36,240 nt of DNA from Armatimonadota bacterium. GTDB lineage: Bacteria > Sysuimicrobiota > Sysuimicrobiia > Sysuimicrobiales > Kaftiobacteriaceae. Where the stretch lies: positions 1-36,240 of the forward strand of contig JAVHLZ010000024.1 of the NCBI GenBank assembly GCA_031081675.1, given 5' to 3'. A program made the translations under genes and the position numbers. Below, piece by piece: positions 1-9,286 of the stretch (within the stretch, counting starts at the first letter, position 1; each line of letters begins with the position of its first letter). The notes under the pieces were generated by a model. The model made no database searches, was not told the DNA's origin, and was given only the letters and a program-made list of their open reading frames with translations.

Positions 1-2
1 GG

Positions 3-1553
3 CTAGCGGCGGATGCGGATCCGCAGGGTGTGGTAGCCGGTGGCGCCGTCGGGGAGGGGCGGAGACTCCCGGGCCGCCTGGAGGACGCCCGTGCCGTCGG
101 TGGCCCGCACCTTCAGCACGTACTCGCCGGGGCCGGCCGGAGTCCACACCGCGGCCCACAGGACCCAGGTAAACGGGCCCAGGGGCGGCGCGGTCTCGGC
201 CTGCTGCCAGGTCCGCCCCCCGTCGGTGCTGTACTCCACCTTCCGGATGCCGCGGTCTCCGGCGTAGGCCACCCCGCCCAGGCCGACCTCTCCCGCGGGC
301 AGGCTGCTGCGGGTGGGGGTGGTGAACTTGGACATGGTCTTGACCACGGCTTCGTCGCTCCACCCCGACGCCTCCCAGTAGCCCCGGAAGTCGTAGTTGA
401 CCACCTCGATCCGGGTGATCCACTTGGGGTTTTTCATCCCGAACAGGCCCGGGACCAGCAGGCGCACCGGGAAGCCGTGGCGGGGCGGCAGGGGCTCCCC
501 GTTCATCTCATAGGCCAGCAGGGTGGTGGGGTTGAGCGCGTCGGCGATGGGCAGCGACTCCGTGTAGCCGTCGGCGCAGCGGAAGGCCACCTTCACCGCC
601 GTGGGGGCCGGGCCGCCGGCCAGCATCAGCACGTCCCGCAGGCGCGCCCCTTTCCATGCCGCGTTGCTGATGAGGTCGCCCCCGACCTCGTTGCTGATGC
701 ACTCCAGGGTCTGGTACTGCTGGACGGCCGGCAGGGCCCGCAGCTCGTCGTAGGTGAGCTTCACCGTCCGCCCCACCAGGCCCGTGACCTCCAGGGACCA
801 CCGGCGCGCGTCCAGGACGGGGTCAAGGCCGGGCGGGTTCTTGCTGACGACGTAAAACTGGCCGGTCGGGGTGATCTCCGGCGGTAACCCGGTGACCCTG
901 GCGAACGCGTTGAGGGTGGCGGCCCAGACCTTCTTCCACCGTCCCCGCAGCCACTGGGCCCCGCCGGTCCCCAGGGCCGAGGCCAGCAGCGCCATCATCC
1001 CGCGGGCCAGCAGGTGGCGGCGGGTGATGCTGCAGGAACCCCCGCTCACCGGCCGCAGCCGGGCGCGGCGCCGGCGCAGCAGGATCCGCAGCGCGACGGC
1101 GTACGGCACCGCGAAGACACCTCCGTAGCCCGCCAGGGCCAGGCCCACGGTGAGGCCGGGACGACCGTCCACCCCCTGGGCCTCCAGGCGGGCGGCCAGG
1201 TGCGACGTCGCCGGGGACCAGGCCAGCAGCGCCAGGAGGCCGCTTGCGGACAGCCATGCCGCCGCCAGTGCCCGCGCGGGGCCGGAGGTCCACCGGGCAA
1301 TGAGCGCGCCCAGGCCCCCCAGGCCCAGGCTGAGGGCCGCCAGCATCGCCCAGAAGGCCGCCGGCTTGGCGGCGAACTTCAGGGTGCCCAGCAGCAGGGA
1401 GAACAGCGGCATCGGGACCAGCCTCAGCCAGCGGTCCCACAGCGCCAGGGCCACGGCGGGGATGCCCCCGGTGAACAGGCCCCCGGCCACCGCCGCCGCG
1501 GCGAGGACGCCCCCCGCCAGGCCCGCCACAACAGCCGGCCACAGCCCAACCAT
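3..1553 (-). CDS. Membrane-anchored sulfite-oxidase-family molybdopterin oxidoreductase
   Basis: This 516-aa protein has four or so hydrophobic helices in the first ~165 residues. A cytoplasmic Arg-rich stretch follows, then an RR-containing hydrophobic segment (SITRRHLLARGMMALL) that resembles an internal Tat-like or membrane anchor. Next comes an oxidoreductase molybdopterin-binding domain (about residues 230-390). The likely molybdenum-ligand cysteine is in TLECISNEVGGDL. The C-terminus has an Ig-like Mo-co dimerisation domain with the typical VEYSTDGGRTW signature. The catalytic domain probably faces the periplasm; the substrate is unknown, since family members act on sulfite or on protein methionine sulfoxide. 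It follows a second member of the same superfamily and the nuo genes. A TATACT box lies 9 nt before the ATG, so it may have its own near-leaderless transcript. Family assignment is firm; the physiological role is not. Confidence 0.88.
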   Translation of the reverse strand: MVGLWPAVVAGLAGGVLAAAAVAGGLFTGGIPAVALALWDRWLRLVPMPLFSLLLGTLKFAAKPAAFWAMLAALSLGLGGLGALIARWTSGPARALAAAWLSASGLLALLAWSPATSHLAARLEAQGVDGRPGLTVGLALAGYGGVFAVPYAVALRILLRRRRARLRPVSGGSCSITRRHLLARGMMALLASALGTGGAQWLRGRWKKVWAATLNAFARVTGLPPEITPTGQFYVVSKNPPGLDPVLDARRWSLEVTGLVGRTVKLTYDELRALPAVQQYQTLECISNEVGGDLISNAAWKGARLRDVLMLAGGPAPTAVKVAFRCADGYTESLPIADALNPTTLLAYEMNGEPLPPRHGFPVRLLVPGLFGMKNPKWITRIEVVNYDFRGYWEASGWSDEAVVKTMSKFTTPTRSSLPAGEVGLGGVAYAGDRGIRKVEYSTDGGRTWQQAETAPPLGPFTWVLWAAVWTPAGPGEYVLKVRATDGTGVLQAARESPPLPDGATGYHTLRIRIRR

Positions 1554-1769
1554 AGTGCCACAAGTATACCTCCCCCGCCGTCACGGACACGTGTCGGGGG
1601 ACAGTCCCCGGAGGCCGGCGGTGACAGTCCCCCCGGGCGGGGGAATCTCCGCTCGCCCGGGGGGAACGACCAGATGGAGGCTTCCGCGCTCCGGTGGGCA
1701 GACGCCTGGGGACTGTCCCCGGGTGCGGGTGGGGACTGTCCCCGAGCTAGCCCTGGGAAGTCATTTTTT
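1554..1769. repeat. Intergenic GGGGAC(A/T)GTCCCC palindromic repeats
   Basis: Three copies of the 13-mer GGGGAC(A/T)GTCCCC lie at 1597-1609, 1708-1720 and 1731-1743; the first is in the opposite orientation (central A instead of T). A degenerate copy starts at 1621. Between them, 1629-1639 and 1654-1664 form a perfect 11-bp inverted repeat (CCCCCCGGGCG and its complement, 14-nt loop). The arrangement resembles REP/BIME-type extragenic palindromes. It separates the two molybdopterin oxidoreductase genes. No transposase is seen nearby. Confidence 0.7.
1563..1568 (-). promoter_or_regulatory. Candidate -10 box TATACT, near-leaderless
   Basis: On the minus strand the sequence reads GAGGTATACT, then 9 nt, then the ATG at 1553. 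With the usual -10 to +1 spacing the transcript would begin only about 3 nt before the start codon. No -35 box is evident. The same GAGGTATA context precedes the NtrC-type gene at 29413. Confidence 0.4.
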
Positions 1770-2402
1770 TCAGTCTGCCGAGTAGCGTTCTTCTTTCCAG
1801 GGGTCGGCGTGGTTGTGGTAGCCGTTGCGCTCCCAGAAGCCGGGGCGATCCTGAGCCATCAGCTCCAGGCCCCGCACCCACTTGGCGCTCTTCCAGAAGT
1901 ACAGGCGGGGCACGACCAGGCGCAGGGGCCACCCGTGTTCGGGGGTGAGGTCGGCGCCGTCCGCGCGGTATGCCAGCAGGGCGTCGGGGGCGCGCAGGTA
2001 CCCCAGGGGCAGGTTGGTCTCGTACCCCTGCTCCGCGTGCACCATCACGAACTTCGCCTCGGGGAGCGGGCCGGCCAGGTCCAGCACCGTCGCCACCGGC
2101 ACGCCCTCGAACTCCACGTCCAGCTTGCTCCACGCCGTCACGCAGTGGATGTCACACCGCAGGCGCACCGACGGCAGGGCCCGCACCTCGGGATACGTCA
2201 GGCGCACCGGGGTCCGCACCAGCCCCCAGACGCGGAAGTCCCACCGCTCGGGGTCGAAGCGAGGGACGCTGCCGGTGTGAAGGACCGGCCACTTCTCGGT
2301 CCGGTACTGCCCGGGGGGGAGGCGGGGACGGTCGGGATCCGCTGTCCGGGACCCGGGGTCCGGCGGTCGGTGTGCGGGACGCGGAGACCAGGGGTTGGAC
2401 AT
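1770..2402 (-). CDS. Soluble sulfite-oxidase-like molybdopterin oxidoreductase
   Basis: A compact, about 210-aa protein consisting almost wholly of the oxidoreductase molybdopterin-binding fold. The likely molybdenum-ligating cysteine is in DIHCVTAWS, which matches the C-x-T-x-W-S pattern of the bacterial/archaeal sulfite-oxidase-like family (YedY-related). There is no signal peptide or membrane segment and no heme or C-terminal dimerisation domain, so it is the minimal form of the family. The ATG at 2402 lies 16 nt after the nuoC stop. An in-frame GTG at 2426 that overlaps the end of nuoC is an alternative start; neither has a strong Shine-Dalgarno site. Close coupling to nuoC suggests cotranscription with the complex I genes. 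The substrate cannot be told from sequence. Confidence 0.85.
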   Translation of the reverse strand: MSNPWSPRPAHRPPDPGSRTADPDRPRLPPGQYRTEKWPVLHTGSVPRFDPERWDFRVWGLVRTPVRLTYPEVRALPSVRLRCDIHCVTAWSKLDVEFEGVPVATVLDLAGPLPEAKFVMVHAEQGYETNLPLGYLRAPDALLAYRADGADLTPEHGWPLRLVVPRLYFWKSAKWVRGLELMAQDRPGFWERNGYHNHADPWKEERYSAD

Positions 2403-2418
2403 GCCCGTGCCGCGCGGG

Positions 2419-3072
2419 TCAGGCACGCTCGCCCAGGCCCAGGCCCTCGGCGTCCTTCTGGCGCTCGCGGGCGATCTCGACCAGCCAGGGTGGGTCCTGG
2501 TAGACGTAGTCCTTGCGCAGGGGGTGGCCGATCCAGTCGTCGGTCATCATGATGCGCCGCAGGTTGGGATGGCCTTCGAAAATGACCCCCAGCAGATCGT
2601 AGGCCTCCCGCTCGTGCCAGTTGGCACCGTCCCAGATCCCCGTCACCGAGGGCACCCGGGGGTCGTCGCGGGGCACGCGCACCTTCAGGGCCAGCTCCTC
2701 CCGCGTGCGGTGCGAGTACAGGTGGTAGAGAACCTCCATCTCGCCGCGCTCGGGCCAGTCGATGGCGCTCACAAACGACAGGTACGTCAGCCCGAATTCG
2801 GGGTCGGTGGCCAGGACGCGGCAGACGTCCAGCAGGCTGTCCCGCGGCACGTACACTCCGGGGGTCAGGTACCGGGGCGGCTGCTCGTGGGCCGGACGGC
2901 GGGCCGGAACGGCGGGACGCTCGGGCGCCGGCGCGGCTCCGCCCTCGTCCGCGCCCCGGCCCTCGGCGGCGGGCCCCGGCGCCCTTACGCCGGGTTCCGG
3001 CTGGTCCGGCCGCGGGAACAGTTCGACCTGGGGGAAGCGGGCCTTCAGGCGCTCCGCCAGTTCCCAGCTCAT
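2419..3072 (-). CDS. nuoC: NADH-quinone oxidoreductase subunit C
   Basis: A 217-aa 30-kDa-type complex I subunit of the peripheral Q-module, which contacts NuoB and NuoD. The conserved block is intact: LYHLYSHRTREELALKVRVP, then the WHEREAYDLLGVIFEGHPNL signature, then DDWIGHPLRKDY (about residues 115-200). The N-terminal ~70 residues are a low-complexity Ala/Pro/Glu-rich insertion before the domain, longer than in typical NuoC. The start ATG has a strong GAGGAGGT Shine-Dalgarno and lies 3 nt after the nuoI stop, so the two are translationally adjacent. Its position after nuoI, instead of between nuoB and nuoD, is unusual. Confidence 0.95.
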   Translation of the reverse strand: MSWELAERLKARFPQVELFPRPDQPEPGVRAPGPAAEGRGADEGGAAPAPERPAVPARRPAHEQPPRYLTPGVYVPRDSLLDVCRVLATDPEFGLTYLSFVSAIDWPERGEMEVLYHLYSHRTREELALKVRVPRDDPRVPSVTGIWDGANWHEREAYDLLGVIFEGHPNLRRIMMTDDWIGHPLRKDYVYQDPPWLVEIARERQKDAEGLGLGERA

Positions 3073-3075
3073 CGT

Positions 3076-3570
3076 CTACCTCCTCACCTTCACCACGCCG
3101 GTGGCGATGGGCTCCTTGGGCGCCGCCCGGTGGAGGTCCTCCAGGGTGTACAGGAGGCGGGCCCGGTTGTAGGTGCTGGCCTCGTAGTGAGGGACGAACA
3201 CGATGGCCTCGGTGGGACACACCTCCACGCACAGCCCGCAGTAGCAGCACTTGTCCATCTCGATGTCAAAGCGGGTGAGAACACGGTCCTTGCCCTTGCC
3301 CGTGGCCTCGATGTGGATGCACCGGTCCGGGCACACCCGCTCGCACTGGAAGCAGATGATGCAGCGGTCGTTGTCGGTCTCCGGGTCGATGGGCAGGGCC
3401 AGCAGCCCGTGCCAGCGGGGAGAGACGTTGACCTTCTGCACGGGATACGGCACCGTGACCTTGCGCTCCACCAGGGTCCGCCACGTCGCCCGCAGGCCCA
3501 CCACCAGCCCCCGGGCCCCCTCCCACGCCAGGGTGGCCAGGTTCTTCCGACCGTTGCTCTGCACGCTCAT
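3076..3570 (-). CDS. nuoI: NADH-quinone oxidoreductase subunit I (2x[4Fe-4S])
   Basis: This 164-aa ferredoxin-like subunit carries two [4Fe-4S] motifs: C70-x2-C73-x2-C76-x3-C80 (CIICFQCERVCP) and C108-x2-C111-x2-C114-x3-C118 (CCYCGLCVEVCP). In complex I these clusters pass electrons toward NuoB. The N-terminal ~50 residues include the usual amphipathic anchor region. I chose the ATG at 3570 because GAGGGG lies 6 nt upstream of it; a GTG two codons earlier is possible but too close to that site. A 112-nt non-coding stretch separates it from nuoD, where nuoH would often be found; nuoH is absent. Confidence 0.94.
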   Translation of the reverse strand: MSVQSNGRKNLATLAWEGARGLVVGLRATWRTLVERKVTVPYPVQKVNVSPRWHGLLALPIDPETDNDRCIICFQCERVCPDRCIHIEATGKGKDRVLTRFDIEMDKCCYCGLCVEVCPTEAIVFVPHYEASTYNRARLLYTLEDLHRAAPKEPIATGVVKVRR

Positions 3571-3682
3571 CGGCACCCCTCAGGACACGGGCCGGCGGAG
3601 CGTCCGCGGGGCGGACCCATGACCCGGGACCGCGCATGGGCATCCACGCGGCCACGCTCCTCCGGTCCCACGCGCCACCTCT

Positions 3683-4786
3683 TCAGCGGTCCACGTCCGA
3701 CAGCACGATGTCGATGCTGCCCAGGATCGCGATGACGTCGGCCACCTTCCACCCGCGCATCATCTCCGTCAGGGCGTACAGGTTGCTGAAGGCCGGGGCG
3801 CGGATCTTCACCCGGTAGGGTCGCTCCCCGCCGTCGCTGACCAGGTAGATGCCCAGGTCTCCCCGGGGCGACTCGGTGCGGGCATAGACCTCGCCCTTGG
3901 GCAGCCGCAGCGTCACGGCCACCTTGGAGCGGATCTCCCCCGCCGGCATCTGCTCCAGGCACTGCCGGATGATGCGGACGCTCTGGCGCATCTCCTCCAT
4001 GCGCACCAGGTAGCGGGCGTAGCAGTCGCCCTCGGTGCGCACGGGGATGTCGAACTGCACCCGGTCGTACACCTCGTACGGGTGGGCCTGGCGCACGTCA
4101 TAGGCGAGCCCCGACGCCCGCGCCACCGGACCCGACGCGCCCATGGCGATGGCCCGCTCCCGGGGCAGCACCCCCACCCCCTGGGTGCGGGCCACGAAGA
4201 TGGGGTTGCCGGTGAGCAGCTCGTCGTACTCGGGCAGCCGGTCCAGCAGGTAGTCGCAGAACTCGGCGCAGCGGTCGGTCCACCCCTCGGGCAGATCGTC
4301 GTACACCCCGCCGATACGGAAGTACACGTGGTGGAGGCGTCCGCCGGTGGCGGACTCGAACAGGTCCATGATCCGCTCGCGCTCCCGCATGCACCACAGA
4401 AAGGCCGTGAAGGCTCCCAGATCGATGCCAAAGGTCCCCAGCCACAGCAGGTGGCTGCTGATGCGCTGCAACTCCAGCATGATGGTGCGGATGTAGCGGG
4501 CCCGCTCGGGGACGTCGATGCGGCCCAGGCGCTCCACCGCCAGCACCCACACCTCCTCGTTGGCCATCGCCGCCAGGTAGTCCATCCCCCGGTCCACCAG
4601 GGCGATGTTCTGGAGGTAGGTGCGGTGCTCCATCATCTTCTCCACCGAGGAGTGCAGGTAGCCGATGTCGGGCTGCACGTCCACGATGTTCTCGCCGTCG
4701 AGGGTCACCACCATCCGCAGCACCCCGTGGGTGCTGGGATGCTGGGGCCCCATGTTGAGCATCAGCTCTTCGGTGTGCAGCGGCAT
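3683..4786 (-). CDS. nuoD: NADH-quinone oxidoreductase subunit D
   Basis: A 367-aa 49-kDa-type subunit that, with NuoB, forms the quinone-binding site. It opens with the diagnostic LNMGPQHPSTHGVLR and contains IGYLHSSVEKMMEHRTY, SSHLLWLGTFGIDLGA and the C-terminal ILGSIDIVLSDVDR. It lacks the CxxC pairs of [NiFe]-hydrogenase large subunits, so it is a true NuoD. The ATG lies 2 nt after the nuoB stop, with AGAGGT just upstream. Length is slightly shorter than the ~400 aa common in proteobacteria but normal for stand-alone NuoD. Confidence 0.96.
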   Translation of the reverse strand: MPLHTEELMLNMGPQHPSTHGVLRMVVTLDGENIVDVQPDIGYLHSSVEKMMEHRTYLQNIALVDRGMDYLAAMANEEVWVLAVERLGRIDVPERARYIRTIMLELQRISSHLLWLGTFGIDLGAFTAFLWCMRERERIMDLFESATGGRLHHVYFRIGGVYDDLPEGWTDRCAEFCDYLLDRLPEYDELLTGNPIFVARTQGVGVLPRERAIAMGASGPVARASGLAYDVRQAHPYEVYDRVQFDIPVRTEGDCYARYLVRMEEMRQSVRIIRQCLEQMPAGEIRSKVAVTLRLPKGEVYARTESPRGDLGIYLVSDGGERPYRVKIRAPAFSNLYALTEMMRGWKVADVIAILGSIDIVLSDVDR

Positions 4787-4788
4787 GG

Positions 4789-5361
<573 letters not shown>

Positions 5362-5497
5362 GTGTGTCCCTCCCTGCGCACGAGCACCGTCTGTCACTAC
5401 GGCGCGCCTCGCGGACCTTCCTGCGCGCCGGACGCAGGACTGGGCGCGGCCTGCCGTTCCCGAATCCCTGAAATCCGGATTCCGTCCGCCGGCATCC

Positions 5498-7372
5498 TCA
5501 CCTGCGACCGGACGCGGCCCCCCGCGCCCCGACCAGCGCCCGGACGGCATCGGCGATGTGCCGGGCGCTGATCCCGGCGGCGTCCAGCAGCTCGTCGGGC
5601 GTCCCCGACCCCGGCATCCCGCGCACGCCCAGCACCCGCACCGGCGGCAGGGGGTCCCCCGCCTCCGCCAGCGCCGCCAGGACCGCCTCCCCCAGGCCGC
5701 CTTCGGGCCAGTGGTCCTCCGCCGTCACCACCGCGCCGGTCTCCCGGGCCGCCTGTCGGATCGTGGCGGCGTCCAGGGGCTTGACCGAGTAGGCGTCAAT
5801 CACCCGGACCGCAATTCCCTCCTCGGCCAGCCGGTCGGCCGCCCGCAGGGCCTCGTGCACGGTGATCCCCGCCGCCACCACGGTGACGGCATCCCGCTCG
5901 GAGCGGCGGACCACGCAGCTCCCCCCCACGGGGAAGCGGCGCCCGGGCGGGTAGATCACCGGCGTCTTCTCCCGGGTGGTGCGCAGGTAGACGATGCCCG
6001 GACGGTCCACCATCTCCGCCACCAGGGCGGCGGTCTGGTTGGCGTCGCACGGGTACAGGACGGTGCTGCCGCCCACGGCCCGCATCATGGCCAGGTCCTC
6101 CAGGCCCATCTGGGACGGCCCGTCCCACCCGATGGACACCCCGGCGTGGGAGCCCACCAGCCGGATGCTGGCCCGGGACACGGCGGCCATGCGGATGAAG
6201 TCATAGGCCCGCGTCAGGAACGCCGCAAAGGAGGACGCGAACGGCGCGTACCCCCGGACCTGCAGCCCCACCGCCGCCGCCACCATCTGCTGCTCGGCGA
6301 TGAACATCTCGAAGTAGCGGTCGGGATAGGCGCGGGCGAAGTCCTCGGCGTAGGTGGAGTTGTTCACCTCGCCGTCCAGGACCACCACCTCGGGCCGGGC
6401 GGCGCCCACCGCCACCAGCGCGTCGCCGTAGGCGCGCCGGGTGGCCACCAGGTCGCCCACCCGGTACGCCGGGAGCTGGAGCGGAGCGGCCGGCGGGCGG
6501 GGAGCCGGCGTCAGGGACGGCGGCCGGGACACCTCCACCACCAGATGCCGCTCGCCTCCCAGGTCGGCGACGGCCTGTTGGGCCACCTCCCGGGGCAGGG
6601 CTCTGCCGTGCCATCCCTCGGCGTCCTCCACGGCCGCCACGCCGCGGCCCTTCCGGGTGCGGGCCAGGATCATGGTGGGTACGTCGCCACCGGCGGACGC
6701 GGCCGCCTGGGCAAAGGCCCGGTCAATCTCCTCCAGGTTGTGGCCGTCGATCTCCAGGGCCTGCCACCCGAAGGCCCGGGCGCGCCGGGCATAGGCGGAC
6801 GTATCCCACCCCCACATGGTGGGCCCCCGCTGGCCCAGCCGGTTGACGTCCACGATGCAGATCAGGTTGCCCAGGCGGTAGTACGCGGCGTGCTCCACCG
6901 CCTCCCACACCGCCCCTTCGGCCATCTCGCTGTCCCCGCACAGGACCCAGATCCGGGACGGCACCCGGTCCAGGTAGCGGGCGGCAAGGGCCATCCCCAC
7001 CCCGATGGCCAGCCCCTGCCCCAGCGACCCGGTGGCCACCTCCACCCAGGGCAGGGCCGGGGTGGGGTGTCCCTCCAGGCGGCTGCCGAACCGGCGCAGG
7101 GTCAGCAGCTCCTGATCCGTCAGGGCGCCGGCGGCCTTCCACATGGCGTACAGCAGCGGCGCCGCATGCCCCTTGGAGAACACCAGGTGGTCGCGGGCCG
7201 GGTGGCGCGGGTCGTGGACGTCGTACCGCAGGTACCCGGCCAGCAGGACCGCCATCAGGTCGGCCGCCGACAGGCACGAGGTGGGATGGCCGGAGCCGGC
7301 CTCGGTGGTGGCCCGGATGCTGTCCACCCGCAGCTGCGCCGCCAGCTCCTGCCACAGCTGGTCTCGGGTCAT
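5498..7372 (-). CDS. tkt: Transketolase
   Basis: A full-length 624-aa thiamine-diphosphate enzyme that moves two-carbon ketol units in the pentose phosphate (or Calvin) pathway. The N-terminal TPP-binding half has [43 protein letters not shown] and the [13 protein letters not shown]...NRLGQ metal/diphosphate region. The central pyrimidine-binding domain (about residues 315-485) has [18 protein letters not shown] and the C-terminal domain follows. The ATG has GGGAGG about 7 nt upstream. The 67-nt gap after sufU contains a 7-bp inverted repeat (7386-7392 with 7429-7435), so cotranscription with suf is possible but not certain. Confidence 0.95.
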   Translation of the reverse strand: MTRDQLWQELAAQLRVDSIRATTEAGSGHPTSCLSAADLMAVLLAGYLRYDVHDPRHPARDHLVFSKGHAAPLLYAMWKAAGALTDQELLTLRRFGSRLEGHPTPALPWVEVATGSLGQGLAIGVGMALAARYLDRVPSRIWVLCGDSEMAEGAVWEAVEHAAYYRLGNLICIVDVNRLGQRGPTMWGWDTSAYARRARAFGWQALEIDGHNLEEIDRAFAQAAASAGGDVPTMILARTRKGRGVAAVEDAEGWHGRALPREVAQQAVADLGGERHLVVEVSRPPSLTPAPRPPAAPLQLPAYRVGDLVATRRAYGDALVAVGAARPEVVVLDGEVNNSTYAEDFARAYPDRYFEMFIAEQQMVAAAVGLQVRGYAPFASSFAAFLTRAYDFIRMAAVSRASIRLVGSHAGVSIGWDGPSQMGLEDLAMMRAVGGSTVLYPCDANQTAALVAEMVDRPGIVYLRTTREKTPVIYPPGRRFPVGGSCVVRRSERDAVTVVAAGITVHEALRAADRLAEEGIAVRVIDAYSVKPLDAATIRQAARETGAVVTAEDHWPEGGLGEAVLAALAEAGDPLPPVRVLGVRGMPGSGTPDELLDAAGISARHIADAVRALVGARGAASGRR

Positions 7373-7439
7373 GGGGTCCTCCCGACAGGGAAGCCGGAGG
7401 AGGGAGGAGGGACGAGGGATCGGCGGAGTTCCCTGGCCC

Positions 7440-7922
7440 TCATGTCTCCGTGGTCGTCCGGGCGGTGACGGCGCCCCGGCCCGCCGCGTACTCGTCCATC
7501 CCCTGCTCCAGAGCCACCCACGCAAGGGTGGCGCACTTGATTCTCACCGGAAACTTGCGCACGCCCTGCAGGGCCACCAGGTCGCCCAGTTCCTCCTCCG
7601 AGACGGGCTCGCCGTGCATCATGCCCCTGAAACGGGCCACCAGGGCGCGGGCCTGGGCGAGGGTCTTGCCCTTGATCTGCTCGGTCATCATCGACGCCGA
7701 GGCCTGGCTGATGGAACAGCCCCGGCCGGTGAACCGGGCATCGGCCACCGTGTCACCCGAGAGCTTCACGTAGATGGCCAGCTCATCCCCGCACAGGGGA
7801 TTGGCCCCCTCCACCCTGATGTCGGGGTCGGGCAGCTCTCCGCGGTTGCGCGGATGGCTGTAGTGGTCCAGGATGACCTCGCGGTACAGATCGTCCAGGC
7901 CCATGGGTCTCCCGGTGAGCAT
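7440..7922 (-). CDS. sufU: SufU-type Fe-S assembly / sulfur-acceptor protein
   Basis: This 160-aa IscU-fold protein accepts sulfur from SufS. Active-site and zinc ligands are visible: C44 and D46 in NPLCGDEL, C69 in GRGCSISQAS, and C130 in KCATLAW. The insertion between the last two cysteines and the Gram-positive-like KCATLAW pattern place it with SufU rather than IscU. The ATG at 7922 has AGGAG 7 nt upstream; an ATG six codons later is less well supported. It is the last gene of the suf run, 99 nt after sufS. Confidence 0.93.
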   Translation of the reverse strand: MLTGRPMGLDDLYREVILDHYSHPRNRGELPDPDIRVEGANPLCGDELAIYVKLSGDTVADARFTGRGCSISQASASMMTEQIKGKTLAQARALVARFRGMMHGEPVSEEELGDLVALQGVRKFPVRIKCATLAWVALEQGMDEYAAGRGAVTARTTTET

Positions 7923-8021
7923 ACCACACTCCTGCCCGCGCGGCACTCGGGTCCGCACCGCATGCCCGCCGGGTGCCCCGCGCTCGAGCCGCGCGAACCG
8001 CCGGGGGAGGGCGACGCGGTC

Positions 8022-9260
8022 TCAGGCCGGGGCCGGGCGGGGCGCGAACAGGTGCCGCACCGCGTGGAGGCCCCGGACCAGGGCGTCGATGTCGGATTCG
8101 GTGTTGTAGAGGTAGACGCTGGCCCGCACCGTGGCCGGCACGCCCAGGCGCCGGTGCAGGGGCTGGGCGCAGTGGTGCCCGGCGCGGACCGCGATCCCCT
8201 CCTGGTCGAGAACCTGGGCCACGTCGTGGGGGTGCGCCACGTCCATCCAGAAGGCCACGGCCCCGCCCCGCACGTTCATCTCCCGGGGGCCGTACACGGT
8301 GATCCCGGGCACCTCGGCCAGGCGGTCCAGGGCGTAGGCCACCAGGCGCCGTTCGTGTTCCCGGATGGCCTCCATGCCGATGCGCTGCAGGTAGTCGATG
8401 GCCTCAGCCCACACGATGCAGTCGGCGATGTTGGGGGTGCCGGCTTCAAACTTGTGGGGCGGGTCCTTGAAGGTGGACTTCTCCAGCTGCACCAGGAGGA
8501 TCATCTCCCCGCCCCCGTGGAAGGGCGGCATGGACTCCAGCAGCTCGTAGCGCGCCCACAGGGCCCCCGCGCCGGTGGGGCCGCACATCTTGTGGGCCGA
8601 CAGGGCGTAAAAGTCCACCCCCAGCTCGGCCACGTTCACCGGCATGTGGGGGGCGGCCTGGGCGCCGTCCACCAGGACCCGGGCCCCCACCGCGCGGGCT
8701 CGGGCGGCGATTTCCCGGATGGGGTTGATGGTGCCGAGGACGTTGGACTGGTGGGTGACCGCCACCAGGCGGGTGCGCTCCCCCAGCAGCCGGTCGTAGG
8801 CGTCCAGGTCCAGCAGACCCTGGCCGTCGAAGGGCACGAAGCGCAGCACGGCCCCGGTCTGCTCGGCCACCAGCTGCCAGGGGACCAGGTTGCTGTGGTG
8901 CTCCATCTCGGTGAGGATGATCTCGTCGCCCGGGCGCAGGGTGGCGCGCGCCCAGGTATACGCCACCAGGTTGATGGCCTCGGTGGTGCCCCGGGTGAAC
9001 ACCACCTCTTCCGGCCGCGGCGCCCCGATGAACGCCGCCACGGCGGCGCGGGCCTGCTCGTACCGGCGGGTCGCCTCCTCGGCCAGGGCGTAGATCCCGC
9101 GGTGGACGTTGGCGTTGTACTCGGTGTAGTAGCGCACCAGGGCGTCCAGGACCTGCCGGGGCTTCTGGGAGGTGGCGGCGCTGTCCAGGTACACCAGGGG
9201 TTTGCCGTGGACCCGCCGCGCCAGGATGGGAAAGTCGGCCCGGACCGTCTCGGGCACCAT
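8022..9260 (-). CDS. sufS: SufS cysteine desulfurase
   Basis: A 412-aa PLP-dependent class V aminotransferase-fold enzyme that extracts sulfur from cysteine. It shows the N-terminal YLDSAATSQKP motif, the TRGTTEAINLVA cofactor site, the HHSN motif, K224 for PLP in SAHKMCGPTG, and the persulfide-carrying C364 in AVRAGHHCAQPL, typical of group II (SufS/CsdA) enzymes. The ATG at 9260 has GGGAGG 8 nt upstream. It lies 26 nt after the Rieske gene and supplies SufU, which follows it. Confidence 0.96.
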   Translation of the reverse strand: MVPETVRADFPILARRVHGKPLVYLDSAATSQKPRQVLDALVRYYTEYNANVHRGIYALAEEATRRYEQARAAVAAFIGAPRPEEVVFTRGTTEAINLVAYTWARATLRPGDEIILTEMEHHSNLVPWQLVAEQTGAVLRFVPFDGQGLLDLDAYDRLLGERTRLVAVTHQSNVLGTINPIREIAARARAVGARVLVDGAQAAPHMPVNVAELGVDFYALSAHKMCGPTGAGALWARYELLESMPPFHGGGEMILLVQLEKSTFKDPPHKFEAGTPNIADCIVWAEAIDYLQRIGMEAIREHERRLVAYALDRLAEVPGITVYGPREMNVRGGAVAFWMDVAHPHDVAQVLDQEGIAVRAGHHCAQPLHRRLGVPATVRASVYLYNTESDIDALVRGLHAVRHLFAPRPAPA

Positions 9261-9286
9261 CGGCCACGCCTCCCGTGTGCGGTCCC

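Noticed and set aside
1629-1664. 11-bp GC-rich inverted repeat as an intrinsic terminator
   Set aside because: No T-tract follows on either strand; I treat it as part of the repeat cluster.
1014-2552. Long plus-strand open frame (about 512 aa) crossing two oxidoreductase genes
   Set aside because: It overlaps two clear genes and an intergenic repeat region, and its composition (Gln/Arg/Pro/Gly) is that of a shadow frame.
3683-4786. NuoD as a [NiFe]-hydrogenase large subunit
   Set aside because: The N- and C-terminal CxxC pairs needed for the NiFe centre are missing, and the GPQHPSTHGVLR motif is that of NuoD.
5362-5550. 63-codon N-terminal extension of nuoB
   Set aside because: The extension overlaps the transketolase stop, has no similarity to NuoB, and the GTG at 5361 has a strong Shine-Dalgarno.
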